Assembly: GCF_000717995.1 (NCBI RefSeq)
Contig: NZ_JODM01000014.1
Coordinates: 124,001 to 188,000 of the forward strand
Origin: Streptomyces violaceorubidus
GTDB taxonomy: Bacteria; Actinomycetota; Actinomycetes; Streptomycetales; Streptomycetaceae
Direction of reading: 5' to 3'
DNA length: 64,000 nt
The position numbers and the translations under genes are program-made. Shown here one piece after another: positions 16,254 to 24,286 of this stretch (position 1 is its first letter; each line of letters opens with the position of its first letter). The notes below the pieces were generated by a model. It searched no databases and was not told the origin of the DNA. It saw only the letters and a list, made by a program, of their open reading frames with translations.

Positions 16254-16649
16254 CTAGCCCTGCTTGGGTGCGGTCGGTGCGAGGGCGTGGCGGAGGGTGA
16301 AGGAGTGCCCGGCCGGGTCGGAGAAGCCGCGCTCCTCGTGCGGACCGGCCGGGTCCTTCGCCTCCACCGGGCGTCCGCCGAGACCCACGATCGCTCGCTC
16401 GGCCTCGTCCAGGTCGGCGACCACGAAGTCCAGGTGGACCTGGAGGGAGTTCTCCGGGCGCGGCCAGCTCGGCGGGGTGGCGTTCACGTCCCGCCGGAAG
16501 GCCATCCGGAAGCTCCCCGGGCCCTCGATCTCGATGCGGTTGGCGCTCACGTCGCTCTCCTCGGCGCCCAGCAACTCCTTGTAGAACTCGGCGAGCCGCT
16601 CGGGTTCGGCGCAGTCGAGCACCACGACGCCCGCGTTGACCAGTGCCAT
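16254..16649 (-). CDS. VOC-family (glyoxalase-like) protein
   Basis: A 131-residue protein with the paired beta-alpha-beta-beta-beta modules of the vicinal oxygen chelate fold: MALVNAGVVVLDCAEPERLAEFYKELLG at the start (quoted in part) and LQVHLDFVVADLDEAERAI in the second half, with DPAGHSFTL near the end. Members bind a metal and act as glyoxalases, dioxygenases or drug-binding proteins. The metal ligands are only partly clear, so no reaction can be assigned. It stands alone, convergent with the DUF4235 gene. Confidence 0.88.
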   Translation of the reverse strand: MALVNAGVVVLDCAEPERLAEFYKELLGAEESDVSANRIEIEGPGSFRMAFRRDVNATPPSWPRPENSLQVHLDFVVADLDEAERAIVGLGGRPVEAKDPAGPHEERGFSDPAGHSFTLRHALAPTAPKQG

Positions 16650-16855
16650 GTCTCCTCCGAAGGATCACGGGCGCGGGCCGTCGTGCCCCTGCCCCTTGCC
16701 TTGCGGATATCCCGGCCCGGCCGAATCAGTCGGCGGGCGGCCGACGGCCGTCGCGATTGAGGTCGCCGCGGTGCCGGGCGGCTCCGGGAATGGCACGATC
16801 ACTTCGGAGGTTGCCGACCGTGTCGCCCGTCCCCTCCCCGACTTGCGAGGTCTCG

Positions 16856-17797
16856 ATGAACACCATGCGCGCCGTCAGCCAGGACGTCCTCGGCGGTCCG
16901 GAGGTCCTGAAGGAGGTACGCCCCGAGCGCCCCGAGCCGCGCCCGAACGAGGTGCTGGTACGGGTGCGGGCCGCCGGGGTGAACCCGACCGACTGGAAGC
17001 ACCGGGCGACCGGCGGCTTCCTCGGCGAACCGCCCTTCGTACTGGGCTGGGACGTGTCGGGCGTGGTGGAGTCGGTGGGGATCGGGGTGGCCGCCTTCCG
17101 GCCCGGTGACGAGGTCTTCGGCATGCTGTCCTATCCCTTCGGTCACGGTTCGCACGCGGAGTACGTCACCGCTCCCGCGCGCGCCTTCACCCACAAGCCG
17201 TCGGGGATCGACCACGTCCAGGCGGGCGCCCTGCCCCTGGTCTCGCTGACGGCGTGGCAGGCCCTGGTGGAGCGCGCCGACGTGCAGCCGGGGCAGCGGG
17301 TGCTGATCCACGCCGCGGCCGGCGGTGTGGGCCATGCGGCGGTGCAGATCGCCAAGGCCCGGGGTGCCCATGTGATCGGTACCGCCAGCGCGGGCAAGCA
17401 CGGGTTCCTGCGCTCCCTCGGGGCGGACGAGACCGTGGACTACCGGGAGACGGACTTCGCCGAGGCCGTGAAGGACGTCGACGTCGTCCTGGACACGATC
17501 GGCGGCGACACCTCCCTGCGGTCCCTGCGTGTGCTGCGTCCGGGCGGGATCGTGGTGTCGATCCTGCCGGTCGGGTCGGACGAGTTCTTCGAGGAGGCCG
17601 ACCGGCTGGGCGTGCGGGCGGTGCGGATGCTGGTCGACGCGGACCGGGCCGGTATGGAGGAGATCGCCCGCCTGGTGGAGTCGGGGAAGCTGCGGGCCAC
17701 CGTCGCCGAGACCTTCCCGCTGGCCGAGGCGGCGCGGGCGCACGCGCTGGGCGAGACCGGCCGCACCACGGGCAAGCTCGTCCTCGTGGTCGACTGA
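16856..17797 (+). CDS. NADPH-dependent quinone-oxidoreductase-like protein (zinc-less MDR)
   Basis: A 313-residue medium-chain dehydrogenase/reductase. GroES-like N-terminal domain (NPTDWKHRATGG, GWDVSGVVESVG), then the Rossmann domain with AAAGGVGHAAVQIAKARGA. Catalytic zinc ligands are absent, so it belongs to the quinone oxidoreductase group, which reduces quinones or enones with NADPH. The start is the ATG after GCGAGG; an upstream open frame of 213 bp lacks coding features. Confidence 0.92.
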   Translation: MNTMRAVSQDVLGGPEVLKEVRPERPEPRPNEVLVRVRAAGVNPTDWKHRATGGFLGEPPFVLGWDVSGVVESVGIGVAAFRPGDEVFGMLSYPFGHGSHAEYVTAPARAFTHKPSGIDHVQAGALPLVSLTAWQALVERADVQPGQRVLIHAAAGGVGHAAVQIAKARGAHVIGTASAGKHGFLRSLGADETVDYRETDFAEAVKDVDVVLDTIGGDTSLRSLRVLRPGGIVVSILPVGSDEFFEEADRLGVRAVRMLVDADRAGMEEIARLVESGKLRATVAETFPLAEAARAHALGETGRTTGKLVLVVD

Positions 17798-17847
17798 CCG
17801 CTCGCCCCTCCCGATCGGCGGGCGTCGGCGCAGCGGTGAGATTTCTG

Positions 17848-17859
17848 TGACATATGTCA
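17848..17859. promoter_or_regulatory. 12-bp palindrome before STAS gene
   Basis: TGACATATGTCA is a perfect palindrome in a locally AT-rich region between the oxidoreductase stop and the STAS gene, about 110 bp before the GTG chosen for the latter. It is a plausible regulator site; no binder is suggested by the neighbours. Confidence 0.4.
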
Positions 17860-17967
17860 ATCGAACATGCTCAGATTCGCTCGATCGGGGTAACTTTCCG
17901 AGCGGATTGGGTAATTGAGCCCCCGGAAGCAGGCCCGAAAGGCCGCGACAGGCTGGAGGCAAGGTTC

Positions 17968-18354
17968 GTGCGGCAGGAATCCGCGTCGCCCACCCGGCAC
18001 CTGCGGGTGCGCCACCACCGGGGGCACACGGTGCTGGAGTTCCGGGGCGAGATCGACATCGCCTCGGCGGCGGAGATCGCCCCGCACCTGGACCGGGAGA
18101 CGGTACGTCACGGTGCCCGGGTCGTCCTGGACCTCGGCGGCATCGAGTTCTTCGACTGCTCCGGGCTGCGCCTGCTGTGCCGGGCCCGCAGCCAGGTCCT
18201 CGACCGGGGCGGGCAGGTGCGCCTGGTGTGCGACCACCCGCTGACCCTGCGCATGCTGCGGATCACCGGCCTGGCGCGGCTGCTGCCGCCGTGGCCGACC
18301 CTGGACCAGGCCCTCGGCCTCAGCCCGCCGGCCGGGCGTCGAACAGGGCGCTGA
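17968..18354 (+). CDS. STAS-domain anti-anti-sigma factor
   Basis: A 128-residue SpoIIAA-like STAS protein. The core is TVLEFRGEIDIASAAEI, followed by VVLDLGGIEFFDCSGLRLL, in which the Ser after FFDC is the residue phosphorylated by partner kinases. The GTG at 17968 was chosen because GGAGG lies 8 bp upstream; an ATG at 17854 in the same frame has no site and would include the palindrome and promoter region. Such proteins release sigma factors from HATPase anti-sigma partners. The last 35 bp overlap the convergent PRPP synthetase gene. Confidence 0.88.
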   Translation: MRQESASPTRHLRVRHHRGHTVLEFRGEIDIASAAEIAPHLDRETVRHGARVVLDLGGIEFFDCSGLRLLCRARSQVLDRGGQVRLVCDHPLTLRMLRITGLARLLPPWPTLDQALGLSPPAGRRTGR

Positions 18355-19273
18355 CCGACTCGCCGTTGTGGATGCGGCGCACCGCCTCGGCGAGCGCCGG
18401 GGCGATGGACAGGATCCGCAGCTTGTCCGTGTGGTCGTCCACCGGCACCGGCACCGTGTTGGTGCACACGATCTCCAGCACGTCCGGTTGTTCGCTGAGC
18501 CGACCGAGCGCCCCGGCCGCGAACAGCCCGTGCGTACAGGCGAGGCGGATGGTGCGCGGGCCCGACTCCCGGAGCCGGTCGAGGAGTTCCAGCACCGTGC
18601 TGCCCTTGGCGATCTCGTCGTCCAGCACGATGACGTCGCGCCCGGCGACGTCCCCGATCACCGCGCTGATACTGACCCGGTCGTCGGCGTACCGCTGCTT
18701 CGCGCCGGCCGCCACCTGAGCGCCGAGCATCCGGGCGAACGCGGCGGCCTCCTTGGCGTTGCCCAGGTCCGGCGAGACCACGGTCGCCCGGGAGGTGTCG
18801 TACTGCCGGAAGTGCGCGGCGAGCTCCCGCAGCGCGTGCAGGTGGTCGACGGGGACCGAGAAGAAGCCGTGCACCTGGGGCGAGTGCAGGGTCATGGCGA
18901 GGACCCGGCTCGCCCCCGCCGCCACCAGCAGGTCGGCCACCAGGCGCCCGCCCAGCGAGATGCGCGGGGCGTCCTTCTTGTCGGAGCGGGCGTAGGAATA
19001 GTGCGGCATGACCACGGTGATGCGGCCGGCCGACGCCCCGCGTGCCGCGTCGCACATCAGGAGCAGCTCGACGAGGTGTTCCTGGACCGGCTTGACCAGC
19101 GGCTGGACGAGGAAGACGTCCCGCTCGCGGCAGTTGGCCATCAACTGCACTTCCAGGCAGTCGTTGGCGAACCGGCTGACCCGGGTGGGGCTGAGCGGCA
19201 CGCCCAGCTGGGCGCAGACCTCCTCGGCCAGGTCGGGGTGGGCACTACCGCTGAACACGGCGATGTCTCGCAC
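18320..19273 (-). CDS. prs: ribose-phosphate pyrophosphokinase (PRPP synthetase)
   Basis: A 317-residue PRPP synthetase, making 5-phosphoribosyl diphosphate from ribose-5-phosphate and ATP for purine, pyrimidine, His and Trp synthesis. Seen: the family start RDIAVFSGSAHPDLAEEV, the ATP/flexible-loop region SYARSDKKDAPR, TLHSPQVHGFF, and the PRPP-binding motif DVIVLDDEIAKGSTV. Streptomyces usually also has a main housekeeping copy elsewhere, and the loop (SDKK rather than KDKK/RDRK) suggests this could be a second paralogue. It stands alone on the minus strand. Confidence 0.93.
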   Translation of the reverse strand: MRDIAVFSGSAHPDLAEEVCAQLGVPLSPTRVSRFANDCLEVQLMANCRERDVFLVQPLVKPVQEHLVELLLMCDAARGASAGRITVVMPHYSYARSDKKDAPRISLGGRLVADLLVAAGASRVLAMTLHSPQVHGFFSVPVDHLHALRELAAHFRQYDTSRATVVSPDLGNAKEAAAFARMLGAQVAAGAKQRYADDRVSISAVIGDVAGRDVIVLDDEIAKGSTVLELLDRLRESGPRTIRLACTHGLFAAGALGRLSEQPDVLEIVCTNTVPVPVDDHTDKLRILSIAPALAEAVRRIHNGESVSALFDARPAG

Positions 19274-19474
19274 GGACCGCTCCTCGCGTGATCCTGTCCG
19301 GCCTGGATCCCCAGCTTACGGAAATCCCGTTGCGCCGCTCCCCGGGCCCCGGGCCATGATGGCGCCGTCCACGAACCCGTCCCTCCGCTCACGTCAGGAA
19401 CCCGCGCATGCGCCGACTCCTCGGACTCCCCCAGCGCCCCCTTCGGCCCACGGCTCCCGAGGACTCCTCCACGC

Positions 19475-21382
19475 ATGCGCACCCTGAACATCGGCATCCT
19501 GGCCCACGTCGACGCGGGTAAGACCAGCCTCACCGAACGGCTCCTGTTCGACCACGGCGCCATCGACCGGCTCGGCAGCGTCGACGCCGGCGACACCCGT
19601 ACCGACGACGGCGGCATCGAGCGCCGCCGCGGCATCACCATCCGCTCCGCCGTCGCCGCCCTCACCGTCGGCGGCACCCGGGTCAACCTGATCGACACCC
19701 CGGGCCACTCCGACTTCGTCGCGGAGGTCGAGCGTGCCCTGGAGGTGCTCGACGGCGCGGTCCTGCTGCTGTCCGCCGTCGAGGGCGTGCAGGCGCGGAC
19801 CCGCGTCCTCATGCGCACCCTGCGGCGGCTGCGGCTGCCCACGCTCGTGTTCGTCAACAAGATCGACCGGGCCGGCGCGCGCACCGACGGCCTGCTCGCG
19901 GACGTCCGGCGCCTGCTGACCCCGCACGTCGCACCGCTGACCGAGGTGACGGACGCCGGTACCCCGCGCGCCCGGGTCGCCCGCCGTCCGCCCGACGGAC
20001 GGACCGCGGAGGCGCTCGCCGAGGTGGACCCCGGCATCCTGGCCGCACTGGTCGACGGCCCCGAACCGACCGCGCGGGACCTGGCCGCCGCCCTCGCCGC
20101 CCGTACCGCCGACGGCTCGTTCCACCCGCTGTACCACGGCTCCGCCCTCGGCGGCCAGGGCGTCGCGGAGCTCGCCGAGGGCCTGGTCGGCCTGCTCCCG
20201 GCCGCCGCGCCGGGCACGGCCCGCGGCACGGAACCGCGCGGCACGGTCTTCGCGGTGCGCCCGGGGCCCGCCGGCGAGCGCACGGCGTACCTCAGGCTGT
20301 ACGACGGCGAGGTGCGCCCGCGCCGGCGGCTCACCTTCCTGCGGCGCGAGTCCGACGGGCGGACCACCGAGTTCTCCGGGCGGGTGACCCGCCTCGACGT
20401 GGTCGGCGGCGACACCACGCTCACCGCCGGGAACATCGCCGCGCTCACCGTCCCCGGGGGTCTGCGCGTCGGCGACCGGCTCGGTGAACTGACCGATCGC
20501 GCACCGCGGTTCGCGCCGCCCACCTTGCAGACCCTGGTCCGGGCGGTGCACCCGGAGCAGGCGGCGCCGCTGCGCTCGGCCCTGCTGGCGCTGGCCGACC
20601 ATGATCCGCTGCTGCACGCCCGCCCGGCGGCGTCCGGCGCCACCGCCCTGCTGCTGTACGGCGAGGTGCAGATGGAGGTCCTCGCGGCGACGCTAGCCGA
20701 GGACTTCGGCATCGAGGCGGAGTTCACGCCGGGCCGCGTCCGGTTCCTGGAGCGCCCGGCCGGTACCGGTGAGGCGGCGGAGGAGATGCCGTGGCTCGAC
20801 CACACCCGCTACTGGGCGACGATCGGGTTGCGCGTCGAGCCGGGCCCGCGCGGCTCGGGCGGGGAGTTCGCCCACGAGACGGAACTCGGCGCCCTGCCCC
20901 GGGCCTTCCACCAGGCCGTCGAGGAGACCGTGCACGCCACGCTGCGGACCGGGCTCACCGGCGCGCCGGTCACCGACTACCGGGTGACGCTGGTCCGTTC
21001 CGGTTTCAGCTCACCGGTCAGTACGGCCGCCGACTTCCGCGGGCTGACGCCGATCGTGCTGCGCCGCGCCCTCGCCCGGGCGCGGACCGTGCTGTTCGAG
21101 CCGTACCAGGCCTTCGAGGCGGAGGTCCCGGCGGACACGCTGGCCGCCGTGACGGCCCTGCTGGCCTCGCTGGGCGCGGACTTCGCCGGTACGACGGGCG
21201 GTGACCCGGACTGGACCGTGACCGGTGAGCTGCCGGCCCGTCGGGTGCGGGAGGCCGAGCTGCGGCTGCCGGGGCTGACGCGCGGGGAGGCGGTGTGGTC
21301 GTCGCGGCCCACCGCGGACCGTCCGCTGAAACCCGGAAACGGTGTGCCTGGTACGGGAGTTGGCGGGCATCCGGGTGAGTAG
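19475..21382 (+). CDS. TetM/Otr(A)-type ribosomal protection GTPase
   Basis: A 635-residue EF-G-like GTPase. The N-terminal G domain has GILAHVDAGKTSLTERLL (G1), RGITI (G2), DTPGHSDF (G3) and NKID (G4); domains II-V follow with the C-terminal region VRSGFSSPVSTAADFR. The match is to tetracycline ribosomal protection proteins (TetM, OtrA), which remove tetracycline from the 30S subunit. Streptomyces often carry chromosomal homologues whose resistance role is modest or unproven. There is no nearby antibiotic cluster. Base composition matches its neighbours, so no recent transfer is evident. Confidence 0.92.
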   Translation: MRTLNIGILAHVDAGKTSLTERLLFDHGAIDRLGSVDAGDTRTDDGGIERRRGITIRSAVAALTVGGTRVNLIDTPGHSDFVAEVERALEVLDGAVLLLSAVEGVQARTRVLMRTLRRLRLPTLVFVNKIDRAGARTDGLLADVRRLLTPHVAPLTEVTDAGTPRARVARRPPDGRTAEALAEVDPGILAALVDGPEPTARDLAAALAARTADGSFHPLYHGSALGGQGVAELAEGLVGLLPAAAPGTARGTEPRGTVFAVRPGPAGERTAYLRLYDGEVRPRRRLTFLRRESDGRTTEFSGRVTRLDVVGGDTTLTAGNIAALTVPGGLRVGDRLGELTDRAPRFAPPTLQTLVRAVHPEQAAPLRSALLALADHDPLLHARPAASGATALLLYGEVQMEVLAATLAEDFGIEAEFTPGRVRFLERPAGTGEAAEEMPWLDHTRYWATIGLRVEPGPRGSGGEFAHETELGALPRAFHQAVEETVHATLRTGLTGAPVTDYRVTLVRSGFSSPVSTAADFRGLTPIVLRRALARARTVLFEPYQAFEAEVPADTLAAVTALLASLGADFAGTTGGDPDWTVTGELPARRVREAELRLPGLTRGEAVWSSRPTADRPLKPGNGVPGTGVGGHPGE

Positions 21383-21399
21383 GAAGGAGGGCCGCCGCC

Positions 21400-22083
21400 A
21401 TGACGACTCCCGTCAAGAAGCCCACGCGTCCCGTCGAGGGGCCCGTGCGGCGCATGCCCGGCTGGGCGAAGGCGCTGACCGCGTTGGTGCTGGTGCTCGT
21501 CGTGCTGTTCGCGGGGCTGCGCCTGAGTGTCGTACCGGGGCTGAAGGACCTGTTCGGCTCCGAGACCCAGGACCGTTCGGGGCCGGCGCTGCTGAAGTCC
21601 GTGCAGGACATCAGCCGTTACGACGCCGCGTCGGGCAACTTCCAGGTCGTCGTGGACCTGGAGAAGGACACGAGGTTCCTGCCCGACGCGATCCGCGGCA
21701 CCCGCACCCTGTACGTCGGCGCGGGCACCGTCGACGCCTTCGTCGACCTCGGGAAGGTGGGCGAGGACGACGTGAGGGTCAACGGCGAGCGGACCTCGGC
21801 CACGCTGCGGCTGCCGCACGCGGCGCTGGGCAAGCCGGCGCTCGACCCCGAGCGCTCCTACGCGGTCTCCAAGCAGCGCGGGCTGCTCGACCGGCTCGGC
21901 GACCTGTTCTCGGACAACCCGAACGGCGAGCAGGCCGTGCAGAAGCTCGCGGCCCGGCACATCGGCGAGGCTGCGAAGGACAGCGAGCTGAAGGCCCGGG
22001 CCGAGAGCAACACCACCGCCATGCTCCGGGGGCTGCTGACCTCCCTCGGCTTCGAGGAGGTGCGGGTGACGTACGGGACCTGA
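21400..22083 (+). CDS. DUF4230 membrane-anchored protein
   Basis: A 227-residue protein with one N-terminal membrane helix (KALTALVLVLVVLFAGLRL, about residues 23-42) and an extracytoplasmic DUF4230 domain (LLKSVQDISRYDAASGNFQVVVDLEKD, quoted in part as YDAASGNFQVVVDLEKD). The domain occurs in many bacteria with unknown function. AGGAGGG-like site before the ATG; it starts 17 bp after the ribosomal protection gene and may be cotranscribed. Confidence 0.88.
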   Translation: MTTPVKKPTRPVEGPVRRMPGWAKALTALVLVLVVLFAGLRLSVVPGLKDLFGSETQDRSGPALLKSVQDISRYDAASGNFQVVVDLEKDTRFLPDAIRGTRTLYVGAGTVDAFVDLGKVGEDDVRVNGERTSATLRLPHAALGKPALDPERSYAVSKQRGLLDRLGDLFSDNPNGEQAVQKLAARHIGEAAKDSELKARAESNTTAMLRGLLTSLGFEEVRVTYGT

Positions 22084-22111
22084 CGCGAGGAGGGCGGGCG
22101 CGCCGCCGTGC

Positions 22112-22857
22112 TCACCCGGAGAGGATGGCCGGCAGGGCCAGCGCTCCGAGCACGGTGGTGCCCACCAGCAGCCAGGCCACGTAGTCGCCGATGTGCCCGG
22201 ACTGCAGCCGCCGCAGGCCCAGCGCCCAGCCCGGCGCGGCGAGCAGACCCGGTCGTGCCACGGCGACCGCGGCCAGGGCCAGGGCCAGCACGGTCAACAG
22301 GAGACCGAGGGCGACGCCCAGGGGCGTCCAGTGCACGGAGGTGTGGACGAGCCCGGCCGAGGTGGCCTCGCTCATGGCACGGGCCACCGCGTCGCCGAAG
22401 GCGGGCACGGCACCGGCGGCCAGGGCCCCGGCGAGCAGCAGCGCGGGGACCGCCGTCATGGTGCCGGGCACACGGCCGAGCCGCTGCCGGGTCTCGGGTT
22501 CCTCCCCCGATCCGGTCGTCTCGTAGGGGTCGGTGCCGCCCTTGCCCTCGGCGTGCTCGGGTGTCGGGCCGAGCCCCAGGAACACCCGGGCCGCCACCCG
22601 GCCATGCCGAGCCCAGGTCCGTCGCCGGTCAGGACGATGCCGACGCTGTGGCCTTCGGCGGGCTCCCAGCCGCCCACCCATTCGGTCAGCGGCGGGGAGG
22701 AGTGCGCCAGCAGGAGGACCGCGAGCGCCGCGGTGCCGGCCGCGACGGCCGAGGCCACGCTCTCCGCGACGAGGCGGGGCACGAGCCGGCCCCCGGCGGC
22801 GAGCAGGGCGGCGCCGAGCAGCGGGACGGCGACGAGGAGGGGCAGCAGGTGGTGCAT
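22112..22857 (-). pseudogene. mrpD: MrpD-type antiporter subunit remnant (large internal deletion)
   Basis: The first 88 codons (MHHLLPLLVAVPLLG ... GDGPGLGMAG) match the N-terminus of an MrpD/NuoM-like proton-conducting subunit, and the last 150 or so (RVAARVFLGLGPTPEH ... LPAILSG) match its C-terminus in another frame. The join is at about 22600. A normal MrpD has about 500 residues, so the central half, including the proton-channel helices, is gone. The ATG overlaps the stop of the MrpC-like gene (ATGA), as in an intact operon. It cannot make a working subunit. Confidence 0.8.
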
Positions 22858-23224
22858 CAGCCGCGCAGCTCGCTCAGTTCGTCGGGGTCGACCGTGCCGT
22901 GCCGCTTGGCGACCTGGACGACCAGGGCGAGCAGCAGGGCGGTGACGGTGGCGCCGACGACGACGTCGGTCAGGGCGAGGGCCTGGACGACGGGGTCCAC
23001 CACCGGCCGGGAGCCGGGGGCGAGGTCGGAGAACACCGGGGCGGTGGCGCCGTCGCGGTGGCCCACGGCCAGCAGCAGGACGTAGGTGGCGGCCTGGCAC
23101 ACGGACAGGCAGCCCACCGCGTGGATGAGGTTGCGGCTGGTGGCGGGCCGGTCGCCACGCCCCACCGCGTGGCGCCGACGCCGGCGGCGAGGACGACGAG
23201 GGCCGCGAGGATCCAGCCGTTCAC
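22857..23224 (-). pseudogene. mrpC: MrpC/NuoK-type antiporter subunit, frameshifted
   Basis: The GTG at 23224 overlaps the previous stop (GTGA) and opens VNGWILAALVVLAAGVGA. At about 23160 the similarity moves to another frame, RPATSRNLIHAVGCLSVCQAATYVLLL ... (first membrane pair of a NuoK-like protein), which continues to the stop at 22857. One missing base in the GC-rich run around 23155-23170 accounts for the break. It may be a true lesion or a read error, but its neighbour is also damaged. Confidence 0.75.
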
Positions 23225-23403
23225 CGGCCGGTCACCGCCCGCCGCGCGCCCCGGGCGACGAACGCCGCCACGGCCGAGGCGCCCGCGCCCACGGCCAGTT
23301 CGAGGGGGTCGAGGGTGCTGACGAGCACCAGCCAGAGCGCGGCGAGCGGGACCCACCAGGCGGCCACCTCGGCCACGGCGAGGAGCGTCCTACGGCTCTT
23401 CAC
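23221..23403 (-). CDS. short MrpE-like membrane protein
   Basis: Sixty residues, GTG start with GGAGG 6 bp upstream. Two membrane helices (LLAVAEVAAWWVPLAALWLVLV and LELAVGAGASAVAAFVA) resemble the N-terminus of MrpE, including the PLELAVG stretch. MrpE proteins are usually about 160 residues, so this is either truncated or a short variant. It is the first gene of the decayed Mrp-like operon. Confidence 0.55.
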   Translation of the reverse strand: MKSRRTLLAVAEVAAWWVPLAALWLVLVSTLDPLELAVGAGASAVAAFVARGARRAVTGR

Positions 23404-23616
23404 ACGCCACCTCCACGGACCGGCCCGGACCGGCGGGCCGGGCGGACACGGGACGGGTGGGCAAAACGGGTGGGCGGCACGGGCGAGCCGCCCGGGCGGG
23501 CACGGCCGGGCGCGCACGACCGTTCGCGCGGGGGTCGCGCGGTTCACCGGGCATCCTCGGCGGATCGGCGGGTAACCGCCTCATCACGCGGGGAAGTTGA
23601 CGACTGGAGGACCGAC

Positions 23617-24156
23617 ATGGCTCGTGCCGCCTCACGGCCGCGTTCTTGGCCGCGCTCTCGTGCCGCCAAGGCGCGGGAGGGCGACCGTCGCGAACGGCAC
23701 ACGCTCGCCCTGCCGTTGCGCCTGCTGGCGACGGCGTGCGCGTTCGTCTTCATGGTGGCGTTCGCGGTGGTGCTGGCGCGGCTGACCCTCCAGCCCTCCC
23801 CCGCGTCCGAGGCCCTGACCCACACCAATCTGCATCCCGGCCGGTCGCTGAGGGCGTATCTGGACCAGCCGGCCCTGCGCGACGCGGTCAAACAGATCGG
23901 CGGGAACATCCTGCTCGGCGTGCCGTTCGGGGTCCTCGTCCCGGTCGTCGCCCCGCGCACGCGCGGGGTGCTGCGCGTGCTGCTGCTGACGGCCGTGGTG
24001 ATGCTGCTGGTGGAGTGCGCCCAGGGCGTGCTGGTCACCGGGCGGGCCTTCGACGTCGACGACGTCATCCTCAACACCGGTGGGGCGCTGATCGGTTACC
24101 TGCTTCTCGGCCGGCGGATGAGCCGGACGGTGCACGCGCGCGGGGGGCGCACCTGA
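23617..24156 (+). CDS. VanZ-like membrane protein
   Basis: A 179-residue membrane protein with a basic N-terminus and four or so helices. The VanZ pattern is clear: GGNILLGVPFGVLVPVV, LLLTAVVMLLVECAQGVLVTGRAFDVDDVILNTGGALIGY (quoted in part as ECAQ...FDVDDVILNTGG). VanZ proteins modify sensitivity to teicoplanin and other peptides by an unclear route, and many Streptomyces carry several. GGAGG precedes the ATG by 6 bp. Confidence 0.9.
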   Translation: MARAASRPRSWPRSRAAKAREGDRRERHTLALPLRLLATACAFVFMVAFAVVLARLTLQPSPASEALTHTNLHPGRSLRAYLDQPALRDAVKQIGGNILLGVPFGVLVPVVAPRTRGVLRVLLLTAVVMLLVECAQGVLVTGRAFDVDDVILNTGGALIGYLLLGRRMSRTVHARGGRT

Positions 24157-24286
24157 GAGCGGGCCATCCGGTCCGTACCAAGGTATTGACCGGCCCTTAT
24201 CTCACTACTTGAATAAAGAGGCGACACCTCCAACCCCCCACCTCGGTCGGCGTCTTCGCGCAAGACGTCGTACGGAAGGGAGAGCC

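Noticed and set aside
24181..24220. Promoter TTGACC with -10 near TTGAAT before the GH16 gene
   Set aside because: The -10 does not match TANNNT and spacing is doubtful; noted only in the gene entry.
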